Positions 56,901 to 64,000 of a stretch of 64,000 nt of DNA are shown here, piece after piece. Positions within the stretch are counted from its first letter, which is position 1. The number at the start of each line of letters is the position of its first letter. The notes beneath the pieces were generated by a model. It saw only the letters and a list, made by a program, of their open reading frames with translations. It was not told where the DNA came from and ran no database searches. The translations under genes were made by a program, and so were the position numbers. Origin of the DNA: Haemaphysalis longicornis. Its lineage: Eukaryota; Arthropoda; Arachnida; Ixodida; Ixodidae. The stretch spans positions 326,769,441 to 326,833,440 of the forward strand of contig CM023448.1 in assembly GCA_013339765.2 (NCBI GenBank), in the 5' to 3' direction.

Positions 56901-57983
56901 TAATTTGTGCGAGTGCTACCTTTGACAAATGGTAGTTTTTAAATTATGCAGATGTGAAGCAATGTTTAACATTTGTTTTGAGAGCAAAATATTGAATGCA
57001 CATTTGACTATTTAAAAAAAAATTTTTTTAAACAGACATTTTCATTAGAAAAACTATTTCTGTACCTTTGAAAAAACAATGCTTTTTTATGTTTGCCTTA
57101 CGCGCTGTGGCGAGGCTTGCAGCCTGTGCGCAGGCAAAAAGGCAGGGCGTGCAGCAAATAGTGCAGTCACTCACTATTAATCGTCTACTCTGTGGGCTGC
57201 ATAAGGGGCTTCACTGCAAGACCATTGACCAAGAAATGCTGTAGCTGCTACGAACACCTCTGAAATTGAACGATTTCAAGCTCTGTTTGGCAGACAGGAT
57301 TGCTAGCTGATATGCCAACAATGTGTGGGCTGTTCTGGTGTCCTGGTTGTGGCCGAGTTGGTTAGTGTCCAGTGGCACGTCGATGTAATCCCACTGCTGC
57401 AGGTTAGGTACCAACGAGCCAACAAGGCAATCAGAAGGGCCTATCGCCATGGAGGGGGGTGTTTTTAATAGATGCAGTAGGAGGGTGTTATGTTGGTCTT
57501 AAAATAGTTGCAGAGCTATGCAGTACACATGCTGTGCTACCATTGCCTTTGCCAAGAGAGTGCTGGGAAGAGGCGCGAGTTCTTTAGAGCGCCCTGACAA
57601 CGTCTAAACTTGTGCATGAAAGGGACATCGTCTGATGAAAAGTGTGCTTCGGGTGCAGCGCGAGCCGGCTGCCCGGGCCATCTACCAGAAGCACCTGGGG
57701 CCCGGCGCCCCCGAGCCGGTGAACGTCGACAGCCGGGCGCAGCTGGCCGTGCAGGAGGGCCTGGAGGGGGCGGCGCCCGACCTGTTTGTGCCCGCCCAGA
57801 AGCAGATCTTCAACCTGATGAAGTTCGACTGCTACCAGCGCTTCCTCAAGTCGGAGCTCTTCAAGCAGTGCATGCTGCGCGAGGTGCAGGGCAAGCCGGT
57901 CTTCCCGGAGGCCCACAAGGAGGCCGGCTGGACGCTGCACAAGGAGGACAAGCGGAGACGCTCCTTCCTGCCCTGGCACAAGA
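41563..57983 (+). CDS. RGS12/RGS14/loco-type G-protein signalling regulator, 5' part
   Basis: This is a multidomain GTPase-activating protein for G-alpha subunits (Gi/o class in the family). Seven coding exons give about 651 residues in the order PDZ (residues 15-92), PTB (about 163-300), Ser/Gly-rich linker with a conserved NSDSGIG box, basic Arg-rich linker, and RGS domain (about 495-615). This matches RGS12, which has PDZ-PTB-RGS-RBD-RBD-GoLoco, and arthropod loco proteins. The Ras-binding and GoLoco parts are not in the window; exon 7 ends at a donor, so the gene continues right. Phases agree at every junction except inside exon 6, where one extra T breaks the frame. Whether an arthropod gene should be named loco or RGS12 needs a tree. 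Confidence 0.93.
43027..43197. mobile_element. Miniature TIR element (CAGTGGACTCCCGTTAGACGA ends)
   Basis: The left end CAGTGGACTCCCGTTAGACG is matched inversely by the right end CGTCTTAACTGGAGTCTAGTG. Words TTCGTGTTATCAG, TCGTCTTAACCATGGAG and TCTTAACCGAGC repeat inside. Elements with CAGT(A/G)GACTC ends are common pogo/Tigger derivatives in animals; that placement is inferred. Confidence 0.65.
44825..44940 (-). repeat. Truncated SINE
   Basis: It begins with TTGATTGATTATTAGGTTTAACG and contains CACCTGGGGATCTTTAATATG, the inverse of the tail and body of the SINE at 4573-4801. The tRNA head is missing. Confidence 0.8.
46640..47230 (-). pseudogene. Penelope-like RT fragment in the RGS intron
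   Basis: On the minus strand 47225-47120 reads GIPCSIVDITVAPVLNES, then RYVDDCLTIVE, which are RT motifs B and C of Penelope-like type. The downstream frame is interrupted by about 46840. It differs strongly from the 7-10 kb pair and is a separate, older family. Confidence 0.6.
47418..47994 (+). CDS. RGS12/loco-like exon 2 (PTB domain)
   Basis: It enters in phase 0 and leaves in phase 1 (577 bp). VVGYLGTIELP is the hallmark first strand of the PTB fold (residues 167-177). It is followed by LQAIRSCVRRLRLEQKVHTL and by FPAERIAFSAAYADDSRFLGLVT. The exon ends in a Ser/Asn run and NSDSGIGFRDEG, the box that precedes RVLVVD in vertebrate RGS12 and does so here across the splice. Codon third positions are almost all G or C. 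Confidence 0.95.
48434..48717 (+). CDS. RGS12/loco-like exon 3 (linker)
   Basis: It enters in phase 1 and leaves in phase 0 (284 bp). The junction rebuilds a Gly codon and continues NSSDRVLVVDVENQ, an RGS12-conserved segment directly after the PTB. The rest is acidic and Ser/Gly-rich. The donor is CGCAGG-GTACTA. Confidence 0.9.
50196..50290 (+). repeat. Partial CCGTATTTACTCG-ended element
   Basis: ACCGTATTTACTCGCATAAT..TTGCACAC with an inner inverse GTGCGCAAATTATGCGGGG. The end resembles that of the pogo-type element at 58206. No right end was found. Confidence 0.55.
51280..51447. repeat. Inverted repeat of 130 bp with TIR-like outer end
   Basis: TGATGCACTGCTTGGGAC..AATTTTACAGCTCATTAAAC pairs with GTTTAATGAGCTGTAAAATT..CCAAGCTGTGCATCA. 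ACAGTATAGACCGCTTATAA at 51285 resembles the end of a common miniature element class. No coding role. Confidence 0.65.
52399..52494 (+). CDS. RGS12/loco-like exon 4 (basic linker)
   Basis: 96 bp, phase 0 to 0, between acceptor CTCACCCAG and donor GAG-GTAATC. It encodes 32 residues rich in Ser and Arg/His (NESSCSSNKNWTRSSSLRRH). This fits the basic Ser/Arg region that precedes SDGE in RGS12. The short length and lack of motif make this the least certain coding exon. Confidence 0.65.
52495..55044 (+). other. Intron 4 of the RGS gene
   Basis: It contains a GC-rich stretch (53800-54760) that looks like inserted mobile DNA; its right end (54765-54790) is AATTTTCGTTGCAGTTGCCC-TTTT, the inverse of an AAAAGGGCAACTGC terminus. 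No exon was recognised. The two long frames on opposite strands at 54215-54739 overlap each other and carry no domain. Confidence 0.5.
53740..54795. mobile_element. Probable GC-rich element with one AAAGGGCAACTGC terminus
   Basis: The right terminus, read inward, is AAAAGGGCAACTGCAACG, parallel to AAAGGCCAACTGCACTC of the element at 14075. The interior is GC-rich like other members. I could not find the left terminus, so the start is a guess. Confidence 0.35.
55045..55227 (+). CDS. RGS12/loco-like exon 5 (start of RGS domain)
   Basis: 183 bp, phase 0 to 0. TVSDGEVPSEKLSMSSSVQS corresponds to the SDGE segment just before the RGS box. GRWLAGFDELLHDPLGLLVF is RGS helix 1-2. The donor is GCG-GTGAGG. 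Confidence 0.93.
55369..55755. repeat. TTTTAAAGCGACACTGAAG terminus and AT-rich repeat
   Basis: TTTTAAAGCGACACTGAAGAG at 55369 is another end of the TTAAAGG/CTGAAG type. The AT-rich stretch to 55755 ends in GAATATTCGCCCATCCC, related to the GAATATTCG repeat at 58985 and 63300. Confidence 0.45.
56155..56242 (+). pseudogene. RGS12/loco-like exon 6 with one-base insertion (core RGS)
   Basis: The acceptor TTTATGCAG is followed by EFLKKEFSQENI, the most conserved RGS segment (normally ..ENI-x-FW). As written the frame then reads FLLGGV and a stop. If the T run at 56189-56193 is read as four rather than five bases, the frame gives ENIFFW, then VVCEQYRKMLDRSE up to the donor GTAAGT, in phase 0. The exon is 88 bp, while the flanking exons need 87. 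Everything else is conserved, so this is most likely a sequencing or assembly error, or else a null allele. I label it broken only because the given sequence is. Confidence 0.85.
57659..57983 (+). CDS. RGS12/loco-like exon 7 (end of RGS domain)
   Basis: 325 bp, phase 0 in and phase 1 out. It encodes AARAIYQKHL, PVNVDSRAQLAVQEGL, QKQIFNLMKFDCYQRFLKSE and MLREVQGKPVF, the last RGS helices. A basic KRRRSFLPWHK follows at the position where RGS12 has a similar Arg/Ser/Trp motif. The donor AGA-GTGAGT ends the exon. No later exon is seen before 64000. Confidence 0.95.
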
Positions 57984-58205
57984 GTGAGTGCACCTTAGCA
58001 GCATAGCTGGCTGGGGGCATGTGGTGGCATGCGAGTTGCTCTCACTGAGGCTTCAGCGACACCGTGGCACCCCACACCCTTTGTTGCGTGATCAAGGCAT
58101 AGTTCCCAAGCCTGCGCGAAGGCTTTTGAAGCAGACGCAAAGCGAGTTATGATTTTGTTCAAGTAGTGTTGAAAAGCAAATACTTTGCAATAATAACTAC
58201 CGTAC

Positions 58206-58838
58206 TTACTCGATTCTAACGCGCACTTTTTTTCCGGAAAAATGGGCCGAAAAATCGCATGTGCGTTAGAATCGGATACGAAACCAAAACTGCCAAAACA
58301 GCTGAAATTTCGTCCCACCCATCGCCATCTCAAGATGGCGCCAAAGCTTTTAGCAACGATTTTTCGGACGCAGGAAGTAAGGAAGCCTAGGTGCCTAGGC
58401 TTTTCTATCGGCATTCACACAAATCGTTGTTCCACTTGCGCGCTTGATAACAAGCAATGGCAGCAGCGGCAACGAAGGTGCGCCACTTCCACGGCTTACG
58501 AGCGGCCCCATGCGTTCAAAACAAGCGGTCGGCTGAAGCAGGCGCTTTTGAAGAAGCTCGCGGGGTGGGCGTGTGAGGCGTGGGCCACGATCCCATCGAC
58601 CATGGTTGAACGTTTGATCAGAAGTGTGGCATCACGAACGCGCTTGACGGCACTGAGGACGAGATGTTGTGGTCAGCGGAAGGCAACAAGGAGCGCTCAG
58701 AAAGCGACGAGGAGTGAGATTACTTCGGGAAATAAATCGCCCGTTACAATCGGAAATGCAAGTTTTTTCGGTTTTTTGCCTGGAAAATCGGGTGCGCATT
58801 AGAATCGAGGGCGCGTTAGAATCGGGTAAGTACGGTAG
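58206..58838. mobile_element. Pogo-type element with TA target duplication
   Basis: The ends are CCGTACTTACTCGATTCTAACGCGC-like and its inverse GCGTTAGAATCGGGTAAGTACGG, each flanked by TA. Subterminal GTGCGTTAGAATCG / GCGCATTAGAATCG repeats lie inside. It carries a fossil of a transposase C-terminus. A second copy at 62709-63155 lacks the left end. TA duplication and the coding remnant place it in the Tc1/mariner/pogo group. Confidence 0.75.
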
Positions 58839-59687
58839 TACGAAAACTGACACTATTTACAGTCCCTTGGGTAAGCTTCTGCAACCGACACACACAAAGA
58901 AATTGGGTCACGTTAAGAGCTTCATAAAAACTTTTTCATGACACAAGACAAGCTCAGCAACAGATATAAATAAGGCTTTTGTAGTGTTGTGCGAATATTC
59001 GAAACTTTCGAATATCGGAGCAAATTCGATTCGACCTTCGAATCGAATAAGACTTTTTGAAACCTTCAAATAATTTCAAAGTATTTTGAAGTCAGTGTTA
59101 AAGCTCGACAAAAATAAAACCACGAATTTGATATGATACCCTGGAGCAGAAAAAAGATCATCTTCATTTGGGAAATGACATCCGCCACCTTTCGTCTATT
59201 TGATGGTGACGGCCATGGCAAAAGCCACAGAAGACTGGCAACAGGCCCGCCCTCGAGTCTCACTTGCTGGTTCCGACACACTCAGATTGTGGATTCGTTG
59301 ATTTCAAGCCGCTAAAAATTTCCGAGCTCTTTTTGAAATGGCTGCATTTGAAGTGGGTATAGTACTGTGCGTGACGCGTAGCTGAAAAGAACAAGTGCAA
59401 ATGATGCGCTAATGTCACCACTGCAGGCCAGTGAAGTTGCTAGCACAATAAGCACACATCAGAAATGCAGACAGTTTCGGAGCACCGGAGGAATGCCGGA
59501 ACAACATACCGTACCCTAGCTTCCCTAACCTTGCTCATAGAGTTTCGTAATATACTGTATATTTAGGAGACTGTAGGATCATGCCACCCTACCACAGCCC
59601 TAAAATCCATAACAAAGAAAGACTAGGTTTGGATAGCGTGGACCGTTGTTTTTACTTGTGATGGATTCAAATTTGGATGCGAGTCTA
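58400..59687 (+). repeat. 1.29-kb direct duplication, left copy
   Basis: It is nearly identical to 62709-64000. The unit contains the right two-thirds of the pogo element, an AT-rich GAATATTCG repeat (58985-59080), and unique-looking DNA ending at the word GGATGCGAGTCT. Differences from the other copy are mostly one-base insertions or deletions in short runs. Confidence 0.9.
58520..58717 (+). pseudogene. Pogo/Tigger transposase C-terminal remnant
   Basis: Frame 1 reads GRLKQALLKKLAGWACEAW and ATIPSTMVER up to about 58612. After a one-base shift the next frame reads FDQKCGITNALDGTEDEMLW and ends at a TGA (58715). F-x-K-C-G-I-(T/S)-N-A-L-D-G-(T/S)-E-D is the characteristic ending of pogo/Tigger transposases. 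The same shift is in the copy at 62826-63025, so it predates the duplication or is shared by error. The DDE core is absent. Confidence 0.75.
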
Positions 59688-59967
59688 CATATTGCAAGTA
59701 TGTTTGAGACACACCAAAGCGGCGGCGCACGTCGCTGGCTGTCTTCCGAATATGACGCTACTTCCGGTCGCTGCCTCTCAGTTTCTCGCTCTTCCGGCGA
59801 TGCGGCAGGGAGCAGTGGGCGAGGCGTAGGGTCAACTTTAACGACGAATACCGCTGTCCCCAAGCTAAAAATACCCCAAAAAAGTTTATAGGCATAAACT
59901 GACCAACGTAACAATTGTAAAAAGTAGAGTTTTGCCCAGTTTTAAAAGCGCTTCAGTAGCCCTTTAA
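59600..59967. repeat. Element ending TTAAAGGGCTACTGAAGCGC
   Basis: The inverse of CCTTAAAGGGCTACTGAAGCG is at 59949-59968, another TTAAAGG/CTGAAG terminus. The interior to the left is GC-rich. The left end was not found. It abuts the LINE fragment exactly. Confidence 0.45.
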
Positions 59968-60480
59968 GGAAGACTAGAAGGCTGACGATGAAATACGGAA
60001 CGAACAGTGGAGAATCCAAAACAGCCAAGGTAACCAATAAAGAGGCAAGGCAGATTGAAACAAATAAATGGGGAGAAAATATGGAGGCTAAAACGTTGTT
60101 AGAGATGTACAGGGCTGAGAAATTGAACATCAGAAAGGAAAATTTCTACGATAATTCCCAGGGCAGTGTTTTGCTTTTTGAGGCTAGAGCAGGTTGCTTA
60201 TGAACTAAGAGCTTTGTGGGGAAGTATTCACAAAATGATGGGGCATGCGTTGTCTGCGGAAAAGAAACAGAAACTATGCGGCACATAGTGTTAGAATGTG
60301 AGGGTATCCATTTAAATCGACATGAGGGAAATATTCAGCTTGCAGAAACCCTAGGGTTTAAGGGTAGCACAGAGGAAGTTAACTTCAAGGTGTCGAGGGG
60401 ACGAAAAGAAGATTAGAATGCTGGTGGACGAAAAGCAGAGAGGGGAATATTGCCTAGGACAGCTAACACTTGTAACAGAA
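59966..60480 (+). pseudogene. LINE ORF2 3' end, copy 2
   Basis: The frame at 60216-60416 reads ACVVCGKETETMRHIVLEC, a Cys-x2-Cys..His-x3-Cys loop followed by the acidic/basic tail typical of non-LTR polyproteins. The upstream frame (59988-60203) reads KTLLEMYRAEKLNIRKENFYDNSQGSVLLFEARAG. One frameshift near 60205 separates them. The fragment at 59-222 is a second copy of its start. The RT is missing, as in most 5'-truncated LINEs. Confidence 0.8.
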
Positions 60481-61170
60481 AAACTAAGTATTTTGTGCCT
60501 GCCCCAAGCAGCGCTATTATTAAACCAAGAGTATAAAACATAGATATATTAGTCCTTTTTGGTAAGACGACATCTCATCACTCCGCTACAAAGGGTAAAC
60601 CAATAGCAATCATCATCAGCAGCAGCAGCTGCCCACTCCTTTTGGCGGTGGCCGCGCTCAAAATTTGCAACTTCACTGAACCTAGTTCATTATAAAGGAT
60701 ACATTTTACATATGTTTCTAGTAGAGCACTTGTTACAGTTAATATTGAGGCCATTCACTCTACCTGAGTTTGTTAAAACAAGGTCTAAGAGTGTGTCATG
60801 GAGTATCTGTCATGGAGTATCATGGAAAGTGCAAACACACTTTCAAACTTTAAAAAAAAAATATTCGAATAATGCTATTTGATTTGGAATCAAAATAAAT
60901 GTCCTATTATTCGAAAGTTTCAAATATCCCCATGCCCTTAATATTTTTCACTGTCTTACTTGGCGCACATTAGCAGGATGCATTGTGCAAGGTTCCGAAA
61001 GTAAGACACCCCTTCTTGAAATTTGAATGTCTCCACTCTCCCCACTTCCTCTTGAAACTGCACAGGTGTGCTTATTTATTTGTCATGTGTTGAAATTCCC
61101 TAGTGGTTCGAAGTATTCAATGTGTGGAGTCTGGCATTAATGGTTTGAATTGACAACCCCCTTTTCCCGT
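60481..61170. other. No supported gene
   Basis: AT-rich sequence with a GAATAAT/ATTATTCG inverted stretch at 60860-60920, related to the GAATATTCG repeats. Confidence 0.4.
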
Positions 61171-61174
61171 AGTT

Positions 61175-61330
61175 TCTTATGAGATGGTGGAATGAGGGTG
61201 TGAAAAAAGACGGTGTGCCGAGATTGCGGCACATGGCAAAGATTCCAAGGTGGTCTATACTAATCCATGGCCCTACACTATGGCACGCCTCGTAGCCCAG
61301 GTGCAGCGAGCTGCATTAGATCCTGTGGGG
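61175..61330 (+). repeat. Diverged SINE body
   Basis: GATGGTGGAATGAGGGTGTG, GCCGAGATTGCGGCACATGG and AAGATTCCAAGGTGGTC follow the order of the SINE body at 4640-4760 with many changes. The tRNA head and the tail are missing. Confidence 0.6.
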
Positions 61331-61579
61331 TTCTCGGCTATAAATGGGCTCTATTACCCGGCTAGCAAGCTAGAGCACGAGAACCTAAGCTGCAATCCCC
61401 ACCGCAGCGTCATGCAGATGCCGCTGAGGGTTTGATCGACTCACCGGAAGGTGCCGATGATGAGCTCGTAGTGGGCGATGTCAACAAACCATGCTTTATT
61501 GCCCGATCTGAAATGTGGAACTTTTCCTGAACCGGCTGTCCCAAGTTTGGCCAATAGACAATGCCTCCACAAGCTCGTT

Positions 61580-62338
61580 AAAGGGACACTGAAGTGATTT
61601 GTAAACATTGCGGGATTACTAGCGCAAATTGTAGTTCGGAGTCCGTAGGCATTGTTTCGACCACTCTGGCCGCAGTTACGCGAATTTATTTAGTAGAAAA
61701 ATCAATTCGAAAATGCTGTCCTCCTCTCTTTACGCTTGCCCATTTTCTGTGGCGTTTTCGTGTGATGTCAGCAGGAGATGAGCTGGAAAATGGCTGCGCT
61801 ACTGCACGGTTCACCGACCAGCCGACCTACCGATCGAGTCAGTCGGCCCAGCGTTTCGTCCGCCGGCCGCCGACGGGTCGTCGCTATTCGCTCGCTCAAT
61901 TGAAACTAAGCCACAACACCTTTGTGAATGAAAGAATGTGCCTTTCCTTACTTTGTTAGTTTGTACACTGTGTCAAACTCAGAGTCTGGGTCGCTCCACA
62001 CAAGCGCTGCACAAGTGCACATGCGACGCTTCGCTGACTTTACGCTAGTAGGAAAATCTAAGGCCAATTGAAGGCGGGAGAAGAGTCAGCGAAGTCAATA
62101 TAGGTACTAAGAAAATAAAATCACCTGAAACTTTTACCGTACAGCGCGAAACTAGGGAGCAGGAAGCACTTTTGCGCTGGGTAAACAAGCACAGCGGTCA
62201 GCAGCACGACCGCACATCTGCGAATTTCCGTCAAAGAAATGCAATTGCTAGACGTGAGATATTGTTTGAAGTTTGGGGGACACTTACTGCAGGAGTGATA
62301 TACAACAAATAGTCACGTAAAGTACTTAAAATGCTTAA
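61580..62338 (-). mobile_element. Second copy of the 2-4 kb TIR element, inverted and truncated
   Basis: TTAAAGGGACACTGAAGTGA (61580) is followed by the reverse complement of 4103 down to about 3345, with scattered substitutions and a diverged middle. The left 0.9 kb of the full element is missing because the copy is cut at 62338, where a different element (TTAAAGGGGCCCTGAAA) begins. A plus-strand frame here (MICKHCGITSANC) matches the minus-strand frame at 4103 for about 65 codons. No function is known. Confidence 0.8.
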
Positions 62339-62708
62339 AGGGGCCCTGAAAGGCGTTTTGAGCGCACTAAATTGACTAGCGCAATCGCTAGATTGGGTCG
62401 CCAACGTCACCTGTGCCAAGTATTACTCTTTTACGCGCAGCGGAAAGCTCACACTTTTGTTGCAAAGTTTGTCGCTTTTTTCTCACCCTTTTCCTTCGTG
62501 TTTTTGGACGCCGCCATCTTCACATGTCTACATCATCGATTCCCAGATGTTCGTCATGAGCTAGACATCCTGCTATTGGGCGGCTTTTTCACGCACTTCC
62601 GGCAAAGAGATGAGTCGTCTGCTCAGCGTCGGCTCGCCGGCTGATCTGCCAGCGGAGTGCCGGAGTGCTTTGACATTTTACGACAAACGAAACAAGAGTA
62701 AACAAACT
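62336..62708. repeat. Element with TTAAAGGGGCCCTGAAAGGCG terminus
   Basis: One terminus at 62336, then GC-richer sequence with CCGCCATCTTCACATG. The far end is not found; the sequence joins the duplicated block at 62709. Confidence 0.45.
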
Positions 62709-64000
62709 TTTCTATCGGCATTCACACAAATCGTTGTTCCACTTGCGCGCTTGATAACAAGCAATGGCAGCAGCGGCAACGAAGGTGCGCCACTTCCACG
62801 GCTTACGAGCGGCTCCCATGCGTTCAAAACAAGCGGTCGGCTGAAGCAGGCGCTTTTGAAGAAGCTCGCGGGGTGGGCGTGTGAGGCGTGGGCCACGATC
62901 CCATCGACCATGGTTGAACGTTTGATCAGAAGTGTGGCATCACGAACGCGCTTGACGGCACTGAGGACGAGATGTTGTGGTCAGCGGAAGGCAACAAGGA
63001 GCGCTCAGAAAGCGACGAGGAGTGAGATTACTTCGGGAAATAAATCGCCCGTTACAATCGGAAATGCAAGTTTTTTCGGTTTTTTGCCTGGAAAATCGGT
63101 GTGCGCATTAGAATCGAGGGCGCGTTAGAATCGGGTAAGTACGGTAGTACGAAAACTGACACTATTTACAGTCCCTTGGGTAAGCTTCTGCAACGACACA
63201 CACAAAGAAATTGGGTCACGTTAAGAGCTTCATAAAAACTTTTTCATGACACAAGACAAGCTCAGCAACAGATATAAATACGGCTTTTGTAGTGTTGTGC
63301 GAATATTCGAAACCTTTCGAATATCGGAGCAAATTCGATTCGACCTTCGAATCGAATAAGACTTTTTGAAACCTTCAATAATTTTCAAAGTATTTTGAAG
63401 CCGTTGTTAAAGCTCGACAAAACTAAAACAAGAATTTGATATGATACCCTGGAGCAGAAAAAAGGATCATCTCATTTGGGGAAATGACATCCGCCACCCT
63501 TTTCGTCTATTTGATGGTGACGCCATGGCAAAAGCCACAGAAGACTGCAACAGGCCCGCCCTCGAGTCTCACTTGCTGGTTTCCGACACACTCAGATTGT
63601 GGATTCGTTGATTTCAAGCCGCTAAAAATTTCCGAGCTCTTTTTTGAAATGGCTGCATTTGAAGTGGGTTATAGTACTGTGCGTGACGCGTAGCTGAAAG
63701 AACAAGTGCAAATGATGCGCTAATGTCACCACTGCAGGCCAGTGAAGTTGCTAGCCACAATAAGCACACATCAGAAATGCAGACAGTTTCGGAGCACCGG
63801 AGGAATGCCGGAACAACATACCGTACCCTAGCTTCCCTAACCTTGCTCATAGAGGTTTCGTAATATACTGTATATTTAGGAGACTGTAGGATCATGCCAC
63901 CCTACCACAGCCTCCTAAAATCCATAACAAAGAAAGACTAGGTTTGGATAGCGTGGACCGTTGTTTTACTTGTGATTGGATTCAAATTGGATGCGAGTCT
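62709..64000 (+). repeat. 1.29-kb direct duplication, right copy (runs to window edge)
   Basis: See the copy at 58400-59687. It includes the pogo transposase remnant (about 62826-63025), the right TIR (to 63152) and the AT-rich repeat (63293-63385). It may extend past 64000. Confidence 0.9.

Noticed and set aside
1..64000. CRISPR arrays, bacterial operons, prophage or plasmid features
   Set aside because: No regularly spaced repeats of the right size and no prokaryotic gene arrangement; splice sites, SINEs and LINEs mark the window as animal DNA.

Overview
The window is animal nuclear DNA, most likely from a chelicerate and probably a hard (ixodid) tick. The evidence is widely spaced coding exons with GT/AG splice sites, tRNA-headed SINEs ending in a CAAT-type tail, Penelope-like elements, many small TIR and foldback elements, and genes with clear metazoan orthologues. 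The tick assignment is inferred from repeat style and was not searched.

Left third (1 to about 22 kb) is almost entirely mobile DNA. It holds a LINE 3' scrap, tandem repeats and a degraded inverted Penelope pair near 2 kb. A 1.7-kb TIR element (2438-4123) is followed by a SINE with a perfect 13-bp target duplication (4573-4801) and two foldback hairpins (5.5-6 kb). Next come a large inverted pair of Penelope-like elements (7287-10317), one arm split by a SINE, then a TTAA-flanked GC-rich element carrying four TGACGTCA sites (10349-10888). Further TIR elements, palindrome-rich tracts and two more foldbacks follow. A broken minus-strand copy of a gametocyte-specific-factor-1 (GTSF1, CHHC zinc finger) gene lies at 20.7-21.1 kb.

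Middle (22.6-41 kb): a small intact gene on the plus strand encodes a GOLGA7/GCP16 (Erf4-type palmitoyltransferase partner) protein, with four clear coding exons from 22955 to 24757. After it come retroelement scraps (Gypsy-type integrase, two LINE tails), another foldback, a possible small acidic minus-strand gene (32185-32382), and a convincing but unrecognised 453-bp minus-strand exon (39933-40385).

Right third (41.5-58 kb): seven coding exons on the plus strand form the 5' part of an RGS12/RGS14/loco-type regulator of G-protein signalling, in the order PDZ, PTB, linker, RGS. The Ras-binding and GoLoco parts must lie beyond the window. All exon junctions are phase-compatible except one, where a single extra T in a T run of the central RGS exon breaks the frame. 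The last visible intron (58-64 kb) is full of repeats: a pogo-type element with the tail of its transposase, a LINE tail, an inverted copy of the 2-4 kb TIR element, and a near-identical 1.29-kb direct duplication whose copies differ mostly by one-base indels.

The two recognised intact genes act in signalling and membrane traffic: heterotrimeric G-protein shut-off, and Golgi-associated palmitoylation of Ras-like proteins. They are not an operon or functional cluster. The most interesting unexplained structure is a set of five foldback elements sharing one architecture: near-perfect arms, an AGCGCT-like centre and a tail resembling ACCAACTAGCCCAA. At least two have 11-12 bp flanking direct repeats.
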